Below, piece after piece: positions 8,797-18,220 of a stretch of DNA of 35,706 nt. Location of the stretch: NCBI GenBank assembly GCA_947453545.1, contig CANGHE010000004.1, positions 1 to 35,706 on the forward strand, read 5' to 3'. Position 1 is the first letter of the stretch. The number at the start of each line of letters is the position of its first letter. Made by a program: the position numbers and the translations under genes. The DNA is from Flavobacteriia bacterium. Its GTDB lineage: Bacteria > Bacteroidota > Bacteroidia > Flavobacteriales_D > Crocinitomicaceae. The notes beneath the pieces were generated by a model. It was given only the letters and a program-made list of their open reading frames with translations, searched no databases and was not told the origin of the DNA.

Positions 8797-10066
8797 TTTT
8801 TTTCCAATATAAAATATGACTTGTATTTGCTCTTCGATTTGCACCTCTTATTGTTTGACTGTCGATTACAGAAAACTCCAAAACATATCCTGGGCAATCA
8901 ATTGACCAAGTATTATGATTGGAATACATTGATGCAAATGAAACATACAATTTGTAATTTCCAATCGGCAAAACATATTTACTTATTGTTAATTCTACTG
9001 AATTTAAACCAATTTCAAATTTTTCAACAATATTATCTCCGAAATCTTTTGAGTCTGATTCAATAAAAACATCTTCTTCTGAATTGACTACTTGAATATA
9101 ACCATAAACTCCTGGTAATTGATTTAAATTATTTATTTCAAGAAAAATATGAATATTTTCACTTATTTCAAAAATATTTAAAAGTTCACCTCTTTCTTTG
9201 CAAACTTTTGCAGCAACAAGCTCAACCGACTTACCTTCCAAATTTTCCTTTTTGTATTCTCCAGACAAAGTCATATCCGCATTTGACTCAAGGTATATTT
9301 TCAATACCTCATCCATCGAACCTTGCGCTTCAATTTTTCCATTTTTAAGGTATATACCTTTGTCACAAAAACTACGAATCGCTGCGATATTATGGCTAAC
9401 AAAAATGACCGTTCTTCCATGAGAACTTACATCTTTCATTTTACCTAAACACTTTTTCTGAAATTCAATATCCCCAACCGCTAAAACTTCATCCACAATT
9501 AAAATTTCTGGCTCCAAATGAGCAGCAACTGCAAAAGCTAATCTCACATACATCCCTGATGAATAGCGCTTTACAGGCGTGTCAATATATCGTTCAACAC
9601 CAGCAAATTCGATGATTTCATCTAATTTTGATTCAATCTCATATTTGCTCATTCCCATTATTGCACCATTAAGAAAAATATTCTCTTTACCTGTTAACTC
9701 TGGATGAAATCCTGTTCCAACTTCTAACAATGAAGCAACTCTTCCTTTAATTCTTACCGTTCCTGAGGTAGGTGTAGTTACTCGAGATAGAATTTTAAGT
9801 AGTGTAGATTTACCTGCTCCATTATTTCCGACAATACCTACTATATCACCTTGATTTATTTCAAAATTGATATCTTTCAATGACCACGAAAAATTGGTTG
9901 TAGACTTTGTAGATCTATCATTTTCAGAGCCTTGCTCTAAATATGGATCTGTTCCACGAACAATTTTATAAAACTTTCTTTGAACGTCTTCTTTGAACGT
10001 TTTACTATTAACGACACCTAAACGATATTGCTTAGAAACATCTTCTACCTGAATTACAGCTTCCAT
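8786..10066 (-). CDS. wzt: Polysaccharide ABC transporter ATP-binding protein with C-terminal extension (Wzt)
   Basis: Walker A GIVGNNGAGKSTLL, signature YSSGMYVRLAFAVA, Walker B ILIVDEVLAVGD, H-loop IFVSHN; about 170-aa C-terminal beta-rich extension resembling Wzt_C. Confidence 0.94.
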   Translation of the reverse strand: MEAVIQVEDVSKQYRLGVVNSKTFKEDVQRKFYKIVRGTDPYLEQGSENDRSTKSTTNFSWSLKDINFEINQGDIVGIVGNNGAGKSTLLKILSRVTTPTSGTVRIKGRVASLLEVGTGFHPELTGKENIFLNGAIMGMSKYEIESKLDEIIEFAGVERYIDTPVKRYSSGMYVRLAFAVAAHLEPEILIVDEVLAVGDIEFQKKCLGKMKDVSSHGRTVIFVSHNIAAIRSFCDKGIYLKNGKIEAQGSMDEVLKIYLESNADMTLSGEYKKENLEGKSVELVAAKVCKERGELLNIFEISENIHIFLEINNLNQLPGVYGYIQVVNSEEDVFIESDSKDFGDNIVEKFEIGLNSVELTISKYVLPIGNYKLYVSFASMYSNHNTWSIDCPGYVLEFSVIDSQTIRGANRRANTSHILYWKKNVR

Positions 10067-10072
10067 AATCTA

Positions 10073-10933
10073 CTAAATTGTGTCCATGAATGTTTTTTCT
10101 GTTTTATTAAAAACAAAAACACCTATAATTAAAGCAACAAATGTAAATATACAACTATAAATCAACCCATTGATTTCAAAAATTCCGGTTGAGGTAAATG
10201 CATACCGAAAAGCTTCAATAATTGGTGAAATTGGATTAATTGATAAATAAGGTTTGTAGATTTCCGGTATGGATGAAATTGGATACATAATTGGACTAGC
10301 ATACATTACTAAAGTCATAAAAACACCTACAATCATTGTGAGATCACGGTATTTAGACGTTAAAGATGAAACTATCAATCCCAATCCGAGACCTAGACCT
10401 GCAAGTAATAATATTAAAAGAGGAATATAAGCGATAGTAGAATTTAATTCAATGAAATTGTATTTTCCAGTTGAGCGATAATAAATATAGAAAAAGAGAT
10501 AGGTTAAAAACTGAAGTCCTAGTTTAAGTAAATTTGATATTATTAATGAAATTGGAACAACTAATCGTGGAAAATATACTTTTCCAAAGACAGCTGCATT
10601 TGCTGAAAAAACTGTGGATGTTCCATTAAAACAACCTTGAAAATAATTCCACAATAATGTCCCACTAACATAAAAAAGTGGACCAGGTAACCCGTCTGTA
10701 GAAATTTTAGCTATTTCTCCAAAAATGAATGTATAGGTAAATACAGTGAAAAGTGGTCCAAATAAAAACCATATAGGACCAAGAATAGTTTGTTTGTAAA
10801 TTGAAATAATATCTCTTTTAACAAAAATAAAAATCAAATCTCTGTATTTCCATATTTCATTTAATTCGAGTTTGAATAAATTCGGTTTGGAAGTTATTAT
10901 AATATCCCAGTCACTATCATTTTTTTTTGACAT
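10073..10933 (-). CDS. wzm: Polysaccharide ABC transporter permease (Wzm)
   Basis: KYRDLIFIFVKRDIISIYKQTILGPIWFLFGPLFTVFTYTFIFG, VFGKVYFPRLVVPISLI, LTSKYRDLTMIVGVFMTLVMYASPIMYP. Confidence 0.94.
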   Translation of the reverse strand: MSKKNDSDWDIIITSKPNLFKLELNEIWKYRDLIFIFVKRDIISIYKQTILGPIWFLFGPLFTVFTYTFIFGEIAKISTDGLPGPLFYVSGTLLWNYFQGCFNGTSTVFSANAAVFGKVYFPRLVVPISLIISNLLKLGLQFLTYLFFYIYYRSTGKYNFIELNSTIAYIPLLILLLAGLGLGLGLIVSSLTSKYRDLTMIVGVFMTLVMYASPIMYPISSIPEIYKPYLSINPISPIIEAFRYAFTSTGIFEINGLIYSCIFTFVALIIGVFVFNKTEKTFMDTI

Positions 10934-11028
10934 CTCACTATCAAAATTAAGTTAGAGAACAAATTTAATCTTAAAAATGAATATTTCAATAAAAATTAAT
11001 CATTGGATGTAAATTGTTTTTATACGGA

Positions 11029-11061
11029 TTGTAACCCAATTAAATAATTGTCGTATATTTA
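11029..11061 (+). promoter_or_regulatory. Candidate Bacteroidetes-type promoter (TTG-N22-TATATTTA) for the lipoprotein gene
   Basis: TTG at 11029-11031 and TATATTTA at 11054-11061 (7/8 match to TANNTTTG), about 22 nt upstream of the ATG at 11084. Confidence 0.3.
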
Positions 11062-11083
11062 GTGAAAATCTAGATTCGGGATT

Positions 11084-12073
11084 ATGAAGTATGTATTATA
11101 TTTTCTTGGAATACTATTAATTGCATCATGTAACAAAGATACTCCCAATATTACAAAAAAAGGAGTATTACCAACTGTAAAAACAGTGGATGCTACGAAT
11201 ATTTTTAGTTCTCAAGCTAATGCTGGTGGTATTATCACCAGTGAAGGATCATCCGTAGTAACAGAAAAAGGGGTTTGTTGGAGTACAGTTCCTGGTCCTA
11301 CCAAAGCTTCAAGTAGAACAATTGACGGAGGTGGAGCAGCGTCATTCACAAGTTTAATGATTAACTTGAGTCCATTTACAAAATACTACTTTAGAGCATA
11401 TGCAACTAACAGTGAAGGAACTGCATATGGATTAACATATCAACTTATTACCCTCCAGGGAACCTTTCTTAATAGTAAAGGTGTAACAGATATTGATGGA
11501 AATAGCTATCAAACTGTAAGAATCGGGACTTCATTAAGTGGCTACCAAGAATGGATGGCCGAAGATTTAAAAACTACAAGATTCAATGATGGAGTGGTGA
11601 TTAAAAATGAATTAAACGATAGTATATGGCAACATTCTAATACTGCAGCATATAGATACTATAATAATGATCCTACTAATAAATCGAAGTTATACAATTA
11701 TCATGTTGTAGCGAACGGTAACGTATGTCCAAGTGGATGGCACGTACCTAATACATCAGATTGGGAAATCATATTTTCTAAATTAGGATCACATTCAGAA
11801 ATACATGGGAAATTAATGAAATCACCAGGGACATTGGATTGGGAGATACCTGGTGGTACGAATTCTTCAGGGTTTGGAGGAACAGGAACAGGCGGAGTTA
11901 CCTCCTCTGGCACTTTCGAAAAAAATAAAAAAGAAGGAAGATGGTGGACTTCCACTAATATTAGTAATGAAAGATCTTATGCATATTTTTTGTATTCAAA
12001 TTTAGACGAAATACTCATTAATTCAATCACTGTACAGAATGGTATTGCTATTCGTTGTGTGAAAGATAATTAA
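11084..12073 (+). CDS. Lipoprotein with FISUMP-type (Fibrobacter succinogenes major paralogous) domain
   Basis: Lipobox LLIASCNKD; repeats of the type GVCWSTVPGPT...YFRAYATNSEGTAYG; FISUMP signature GNSYQTVRIG...EWMAEDLKTTRFNDG...CPSGWHVPNTSDWEII...GGRWWTS-like end. Confidence 0.85.
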   Translation: MKYVLYFLGILLIASCNKDTPNITKKGVLPTVKTVDATNIFSSQANAGGIITSEGSSVVTEKGVCWSTVPGPTKASSRTIDGGGAASFTSLMINLSPFTKYYFRAYATNSEGTAYGLTYQLITLQGTFLNSKGVTDIDGNSYQTVRIGTSLSGYQEWMAEDLKTTRFNDGVVIKNELNDSIWQHSNTAAYRYYNNDPTNKSKLYNYHVVANGNVCPSGWHVPNTSDWEIIFSKLGSHSEIHGKLMKSPGTLDWEIPGGTNSSGFGGTGTGGVTSSGTFEKNKKEGRWWTSTNISNERSYAYFLYSNLDEILINSITVQNGIAIRCVKDN

Positions 12074-12209
12074 TTTAATTTACTATTTTATATGAAAAAT
12101 TAATCTATTATTTTATTGAAAACATTCTTTTATTTTTTTTACACTTGCTTATATCACTTAAGAATAATATTCAATTTTGAAAACAACGTTAATAATAGAT
12201 TCAAAGTAA

Positions 12210-12527
12210 AAAAATAATTTTCGTCTTAGGGATTCAGAAATTTATAACGGAATAGATTTATATAAAAAAATAAGCGGATACACTACTGATTCTGTATCAA
12301 TCAATGTCACAATTGTATACGACGTCCTAAATTTCACAGAGCTTGCCCTCACAAAATCTGAAGTATTGATATCAATTTCATCTATTACCTTTATCAATAT
12401 CAACGAATTAGAAAGGAATAATACAGGGTTAATCATTAGTAATTTAAGAACCATTTTATTTAATAGTTATTCATCAACTATTATTAAAAAAACAAGAAAA
12501 ATTTCAATCAATTTTACACTCTGCTAA
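12210..12527 (+). pseudogene. ATG-less open frame of about 105 codons; possible decayed gene remnant
   Basis: Continuous frame from after TAA 12207-12209 to TAA 12525-12527, reading ...FRLRDSEIYNGIDLYKKISGYTTDSVSINVTIVYDVLNFTELALTKSEVLIS...; no ATG start, no recognised family. Confidence 0.35.
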
Positions 12528-12581
12528 AATTTACATATAATAACTTTAACGTATTAATATTTTTTATTTTTTTTGGTTATG

Positions 12582-12589
12582 TATATTTG
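12582..12589 (+). promoter_or_regulatory. Candidate Bacteroidetes -7 element TATATTTG upstream of the right-hand gene block
   Basis: Perfect TANNTTTG match 33 nt before the ATG at 12623; no convincing -33 TTTG seen at the expected spacing. Confidence 0.35.
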
Positions 12590-12622
12590 CAATTATAACA
12601 ATTTCTTTCAATCAATAACTGT

Positions 12623-13252
12623 ATGTATTCAGAATTAACAATACCCCAACTACAAAAACTAGTTGTAAAACAATTAAGCAGTATGTTTTTTATTAGCAAA
12701 AAAGAAATAATAATAATAAAAACCATTCTACCCAAAGTTTTAGAAAGAGTAGAAAAATGTTTTAGAAAAACAGCAAACAAATACTATCATAAAAACAACC
12801 AAATTTACTTTAACCCTTATCATTCAGGTCAATACAATATTTTTTTGTATTATTTATCAAACTCAATCTATAAAGAATATCACGATCTAATATTAGCAGA
12901 TAAAATTTATTATCTAAATAAAATTTTCAATGCTTGTGATATATTTTATGAAGTTGAATTACCAGAAGTATTTATGCTTGACCATCCTGTTGGATCTGTA
13001 ATCGGTAGAGCGATATATGGTAATTATTTTAATTTTTCTCATGGTTGTACTGTGGGAGGAAATAATGACTTATATCCTACTTTAGGCGAAAATGTAAGTA
13101 TGATGTCGGATTCTAAAATTGTTGGAACTTCTTTAATCGGAAATAATGTAATTCTTGCAGCGAACAGCTATATCAAAAACGAAAATATACCCGATAATTC
13201 AATCGTATTTGGCTCATCTCCAAATCTAATAATAAAAAAAAAGATTAATTAA
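12623..13252 (+). CDS. Serine acetyltransferase-like (CysE/LbH) hexapeptide transferase
   Basis: VFMLDHPVGSVIGRAIYGNYFNFSHGCTVGGNNDLYPTLGENVSMMSDSKIVGTSLIGNNVILAANSYI. Confidence 0.82.
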   Translation: MYSELTIPQLQKLVVKQLSSMFFISKKEIIIIKTILPKVLERVEKCFRKTANKYYHKNNQIYFNPYHSGQYNIFLYYLSNSIYKEYHDLILADKIYYLNKIFNACDIFYEVELPEVFMLDHPVGSVIGRAIYGNYFNFSHGCTVGGNNDLYPTLGENVSMMSDSKIVGTSLIGNNVILAANSYIKNENIPDNSIVFGSSPNLIIKKKIN

Positions 13253-13302
13253 TCAAAATTTAAAAGAAGAATATACAAATAAATTTTATCAAACCTATTT
13301 GT

Positions 13303-14493
13303 ATGAAATCAAACCATATTTCTTCTCAATTAATGTTAAAAGAAATTAAAATTCCAAGTAATTTAATAATGAAAAAAAATATTCAGACAAAATATCCTTT
13401 AAATTTAAATGAAAATGACAAACAAATTTTTGATCAAATCATCAATTATAAAATAACTGTTCCAAATACCCAAAAATTAACAAACGCTTTCGTCACAAAT
13501 AATGGATTGGTCCTAAAAAATGGCCTGCTTAAAAAAAAATGTGCGCTTAATCTTATTTCAAAAAACGACCATACTTTTTATTTGAGCTATTGGAGAAAAA
13601 CATTGGAACAATTTCTGGTTTGTAAACTCGGCAAAAGTCTACCTTCAATAAAATTAAACAATGATAAAACATATCTAATAATCCATTCCAATTGGTTGAA
13701 TTACAGTTTTTGGATTACAGAATACCTAAATCGTTTAGTACGAATAGAAAAAGAGTATGGATTCAAAAATATCATATTATTATACCCGGAAGAATGGGAT
13801 AACATTCCTTATATCGTTGATAGTCTAAAAGCCTTTGAAATATCAACTTTCAAAATTCCTAGTGGGAATCATTTATTTGTTAAAAATCTCATCTTACCAG
13901 AAGTCAGGGAGATAACTTCTTATTTTTATCCTGAACATATTAAACAAACTAGAGATAAATTAATTGAGGAAGCCAATAAAAGGAGTAAGATTTCTGAATT
14001 TCATAAAAAAATCTACTTAACTAGAGGCAAAAATGTTAAACGTGCCATTGCTAATGAAGATGAACTACAAAAATATTTCCGAAATAATGAGTATGAAATT
14101 ATTTCGTTTGAGCTTCTTTCTATATGGGATCAAATTAAATATATTAATTCCGTAGACATACTATTCACGATACATGGTGCAGGTTTTGCCAATGTAATGT
14201 TCATGAAGGAAGGGTCGTATGCTTTAGAATTTTTAGAACGCGATTTTGCTTACTATGCGAATCCTTTTCCTCATTTAAAACTTGCGTCTGCAGTTGGAGT
14301 ATACTATGCTTATCAACTCTGTTCAAGTGATAAAACAAAAAATATTTCATTTCAACAATTAAAAAAAACAAACGTAAAAGATCGAATTGAACATGTTGAC
14401 AGAAATATAAGTGTTAATTTAGATGAATTAAATAAAAATAGAATACTACTAGAGACTAAATTACAACAAGGAAAAACCGATGCAACAGTATAA
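13303..14493 (+). CDS. Glycosyltransferase family 61-like protein (DUF563)
   Basis: KKIYLTRGKNVKRAIANEDELQKYFRNNEYEIISFELLSIWDQIKYINSVDILFTIHGAGFANVMFMKEGSYALEFLE. Confidence 0.82.
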   Translation: MKSNHISSQLMLKEIKIPSNLIMKKNIQTKYPLNLNENDKQIFDQIINYKITVPNTQKLTNAFVTNNGLVLKNGLLKKKCALNLISKNDHTFYLSYWRKTLEQFLVCKLGKSLPSIKLNNDKTYLIIHSNWLNYSFWITEYLNRLVRIEKEYGFKNIILLYPEEWDNIPYIVDSLKAFEISTFKIPSGNHLFVKNLILPEVREITSYFYPEHIKQTRDKLIEEANKRSKISEFHKKIYLTRGKNVKRAIANEDELQKYFRNNEYEIISFELLSIWDQIKYINSVDILFTIHGAGFANVMFMKEGSYALEFLERDFAYYANPFPHLKLASAVGVYYAYQLCSSDKTKNISFQQLKKTNVKDRIEHVDRNISVNLDELNKNRILLETKLQQGKTDATV

Positions 14494-15331
14494 AAATATT
14501 AAAGCGAAAGAAATAATTATTGGTAACAATTGCAGAATTGCTGATGATGTAAGTATCGAAGTGAATGGTGTATTCCAAATAGGAGATTGCTCAATAATAA
14601 AAAGTGGAACAACCATTCAATGTGAAGAGTTTAAAGCCGGTGAATACTTGTACATGTCAAAGCAAGTTGAAGTAGGACGAGGTGGTTTTAATAACAAAGA
14701 GGCAATTGTCCATATTGGAAATCATGTAGGGATTTTTGAAAATGTGTTGATTAACCCAAATAGTCCGGTAACTATTGGGAATGATGTCGGGATCGGAACA
14801 GAGGTTATGATTTGGACTCATGGAGCTTGGTTAGATATCACTCAAGGATTTCCTGCTGATTTTGGGCCTGTCACAATAGGTGATAACGTATGGATTCCTG
14901 CCAGAACAATTATGTTACCAAATACTTCAATTGGAAGTAATTCTGTCATTGGAATTGGAAGTACGATTACCAAACCGATTCCATCGAACGCAATGGCTGC
15001 AGGAACTCCTTGTAAGGTCATTAAAGAAAATCAATATCCCAAAATGCTATCAGATAAAGAGCTTGAAAATCTAATAAATCCTATCATTGATTATTGGAAA
15101 AATATTCTCGCTCCACAAAAAGGAATTGAAGATGTAAACTTATACTACGACGTACCTTCAAAAAAAATTGAACTTCACCAAAAGCATTCTGTTACTATTT
15201 ATGATATTATTACCAAGCAAATGACCGGTGATTTTACGTCCGAAAGTGAAGACTTGAGAGATTTTTTAAGACGCAGAGGTATTAAGATTTATACTGGGAA
15301 ACCTTTTACTTCAATGAAAAAAATAAACTAA
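14480..15331 (+). CDS. Left-handed beta-helix acyl/acetyltransferase with C-terminal extension
   Basis: Hexapeptide repeats: IIIGNNCRIADDVSIEV, VHIGNHVGIFENVLINPNSPVTIGNDVGIGTEVMIWTHGAW, VTIGDNVWIPARTIMLPNTSIGSNSVIGIGSTITKPIPSNAMAAGTPCKVI. Confidence 0.85.
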   Translation: MQQYKNIKAKEIIIGNNCRIADDVSIEVNGVFQIGDCSIIKSGTTIQCEEFKAGEYLYMSKQVEVGRGGFNNKEAIVHIGNHVGIFENVLINPNSPVTIGNDVGIGTEVMIWTHGAWLDITQGFPADFGPVTIGDNVWIPARTIMLPNTSIGSNSVIGIGSTITKPIPSNAMAAGTPCKVIKENQYPKMLSDKELENLINPIIDYWKNILAPQKGIEDVNLYYDVPSKKIELHQKHSVTIYDIITKQMTGDFTSESEDLRDFLRRRGIKIYTGKPFTSMKKIN

Positions 15332-15354
15332 TCGTACAATTACATCATCTTACA

Positions 15355-15990
15355 ATGCAAAATAATAAATTTTTAAACTTTGATAATGTTCTTGGATTAA
15401 GTCCTCATCCGGATGATATTGAGTATGGTATTTCTGGGACTATACTTAAGTACCAAGATACACATTTTGATTTGGTATGTATGACCAAAGGTGGACATTG
15501 CGATCAAACAACGAATTCCACAGATCGTCATCAAGAAATGCGAAATTTTTGGAAGGATGTAAAAAATGTCACTTTACATTTCATAAATTTTGATGCAATC
15601 GATTCAGGAGAAGACTATATTATAAACTATTTAGAGAAAACTATTCTTAAAAATCATCAATTAATCCTTACGCCTAGTAAATTTGACAATCACTTTTTTC
15701 ATAAAAAAATAAATAATTTAGGTCCTGCATTATGCAGAATTAGACCTATTAGCTTAATTGAATATTTTACCCCATCTTCCTCTCCCGAGTGGATTCCAAA
15801 TATCATTGTTAACCTTGAGGAAGAAATATACAATGAGAAGAAAAATCGATTAAATTCATTTGTTTCTCAATTAGATAAAACGTACTTTTCAAATTTCTGT
15901 ATTGACTCATTTCATAGTAGTCTTGATTTCACAAAAAAAGGATTACATTGGGTGGAGAAATTTCGAAGTTTTGGAGTTATCCTAAAATAA
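15355..15990 (+). CDS. PIG-L/LmbE family deacetylase
   Basis: LGLSPHPDDIEYGISGTILKY (zinc-binding PHPDDxE), CMTKGG, DRHQEM, HHxxH replaced by FDNHFFHKKI. Confidence 0.85.
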   Translation: MQNNKFLNFDNVLGLSPHPDDIEYGISGTILKYQDTHFDLVCMTKGGHCDQTTNSTDRHQEMRNFWKDVKNVTLHFINFDAIDSGEDYIINYLEKTILKNHQLILTPSKFDNHFFHKKINNLGPALCRIRPISLIEYFTPSSSPEWIPNIIVNLEEEIYNEKKNRLNSFVSQLDKTYFSNFCIDSFHSSLDFTKKGLHWVEKFRSFGVILK

Positions 15991-15995
15991 AAAAA

Positions 15996-16730
15996 ATGAC
16001 AAAACCTGATATAAGCATATTTTTTCCCGTTTATAATGACGAAAAAACAATTGAAATTATGGTAGAAAAATGTCTGAACGTATTATCAGATGTTGCAAAC
16101 CAATACGAAATTATCATCATTAATGACGGTAGCCCAGATAAAAGTGGAAAAATTGCGGACAAAATAGCACTTAAAAATCCACTGGTGAAAGTAATTCATC
16201 ATGAAATCAATCAAGGGTATGGGGCAGCAATCAAGTCAGGATTTCAAAACTCTCGTTATAATTGGGTTTGTTTTACAGATGGTGATGATGAATATGATAT
16301 CAATGACCTTAGAAAAATGATAAAATTAAATGAGTATTATGACCTTATTATTACATTTCGATATGTGAAATTATATTCTACTCTTCGTGTATTCATTTCT
16401 AGCGTATACAATAAGCTATTTAGAATTGTTTTTAGAACTAATTACCGGGATATTAGTACAGGTCTTCGACTAATGAAAAAGGACGTATTCGAAGAGCTAA
16501 CTATTATTTCTGATAGTCCGTTTATTGGTGCGGAGATTACGTTAAGAACAATGCTAAAAGGATATAGAGTTGGAGAAATGGGAATTCAAACTTTTCCAAG
16601 GGAATTTGGTAAAGGTGCATCAGTCTCCCCCAAAAACATTCTTCGTACAATAAAAGATATGAGAAAAGTATACTCAAATATTTTTTCATCAACTTATGAG
16701 TTGCCTCAAAATCGAAATAGAATAAATTAA
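15996..16730 (+). CDS. GT2 family glycosyltransferase (DPM1-like)
   Basis: ISIFFPVYNDEKTIEIMV, YEIIIINDGSPDKSGKIAD, INQGYGAAIKSGFQ, CFTDGDDEYD, DISTGLRLMKKDVFEEL; ATG at 15996 preferred. Confidence 0.9.
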   Translation: MTKPDISIFFPVYNDEKTIEIMVEKCLNVLSDVANQYEIIIINDGSPDKSGKIADKIALKNPLVKVIHHEINQGYGAAIKSGFQNSRYNWVCFTDGDDEYDINDLRKMIKLNEYYDLIITFRYVKLYSTLRVFISSVYNKLFRIVFRTNYRDISTGLRLMKKDVFEELTIISDSPFIGAEITLRTMLKGYRVGEMGIQTFPREFGKGASVSPKNILRTIKDMRKVYSNIFSSTYELPQNRNRIN

Positions 16731-16732
16731 AT

Positions 16733-18220
16733 ATGGGATTTCAAAACTTTTCTATAAAAAAAATAATAAATACGTTTTTAACGATTTGGTTAATTATTAT
16801 ATTAATTTATCGTATTATTATTTGTTTTAGTTATAAAACAGAATTGAGTAATGGAGAATCAAATAATATTTGGAAAGCAATTAACATATCTGTCGGTAAA
16901 CCAATATATAACAATCCTGAAAAATTACCTCTTGAAATTTTTCAATACACTCCATTATCTATTATTCCTTTATCAGGAATTGCATGCCTATTTGATGAAA
17001 ATTCCACATATTATGTCCACTATATAACTATTTGTGGAAGATTAATACAACTGTTATTCAACATAATAATGTTATACTTTATTTATAAACTTTGTCATCA
17101 ATTTATTAGAATTGATAAACAAATTTCATACTTTATTTCTATAATATCACTTACACTTTTAACACATCCTGCATTTGCAATACGCCCTGATTCTATGTTG
17201 ATTTTATTTATAATTATAACAATATATACATTTACATTTTTTTTAAACTCTGACAACAAAATAATACCAGTTATTATAGGTATATTTATTACATTCTGCT
17301 TCTTTATTAAGCAAGATGGAATTTTTATTTCGATACCATTGGGTTTGTTCTTAATCATAGAAAGAAAATGGAGAAAAATGTTTATTCTTTCAGGGTATTC
17401 ATTAATTATCTTTTCAATTACAATAATTACATCTCAAATCATATTTGGAAACTTTTTAATGCCCAATATAATTAAAGGTTTAAACAATCCAATTTCATAC
17501 AAGCAACTAATATCTGTTTTCGATAGGGCATATAGTTTTTATGCGATTCACATAGTAATAGGTCTTACATTAACAATCTTTTATTTAACAAAAAAATACT
17601 CGAAATTAAAATTAATTTCAATATTATCATTATTTTATTTCATCTTGGCAATTACCACTTCAATTAAATTGGGATCATGGGTGAATTATTACACACCTTT
17701 CATCTTATTTTCTACAATATTGATAATTTATTTTTTAAAAAATATAAAAATAAACAACTCTAATAAAATCCTACCACTAAATGCTATAGTTAGTATTTCT
17801 ATGTTTTCTATGTTAAGTTTACTTTTTACTTTCAAACAAATTTATACTTACACTTCACCATATATCTCAAATTACAATTTCTACAAGAGACAATATCTGA
17901 AATCTGAAGGTGTCTGTGAGCAATTAAAGACTCAATATAAGATCAAAAGATCAGATTCTATACTAACAATAAGTCCCTTAGATAAAATGTTTTTAGCTTC
18001 TAACTCTATTTTAGTTAATATAGAATATTATCATTTATCAGACTTCAATTACACTAATTTTAAAAATAAAAGAAATAAAGGAATAAGCTATATTTTGTTA
18101 AGAAAAAACGAATTAATTTGGTTAAAACATTTATCAACTATATTTAACATTGATTTATCTGATTATAAAAGCAAAAACATAATGAACTATATACTTTTAA
18201 CACCTAAAACATTAATATGA
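16733..18220 (+). CDS. Polytopic membrane protein, GT-C/GT39-like glycosyltransferase
   Basis: Multiple TM segments; N-terminal luminal motif PLEIFQYTPLSIIPLSG; in glycan cluster. Confidence 0.65.
   Translation: MGFQNFSIKKIINTFLTIWLIIILIYRIIICFSYKTELSNGESNNIWKAINISVGKPIYNNPEKLPLEIFQYTPLSIIPLSGIACLFDENSTYYVHYITICGRLIQLLFNIIMLYFIYKLCHQFIRIDKQISYFISIISLTLLTHPAFAIRPDSMLILFIIITIYTFTFFLNSDNKIIPVIIGIFITFCFFIKQDGIFISIPLGLFLIIERKWRKMFILSGYSLIIFSITIITSQIIFGNFLMPNIIKGLNNPISYKQLISVFDRAYSFYAIHIVIGLTLTIFYLTKKYSKLKLISILSLFYFILAITTSIKLGSWVNYYTPFILFSTILIIYFLKNIKINNSNKILPLNAIVSISMFSMLSLLFTFKQIYTYTSPYISNYNFYKRQYLKSEGVCEQLKTQYKIKRSDSILTISPLDKMFLASNSILVNIEYYHLSDFNYTNFKNKRNKGISYILLRKNELIWLKHLSTIFNIDLSDYKSKNIMNYILLTPKTLI

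Noticed and set aside
12242-12454. 70-aa ORF on the minus strand in the gap after the lipoprotein
   Set aside because: No motifs or promoter; the opposite strand has a longer open frame that better explains the region.
14880-15074. ORF of 64 aa within the acyltransferase gene on the + strand
   Set aside because: Out-of-frame overlap with a clear hexapeptide transferase; spurious.
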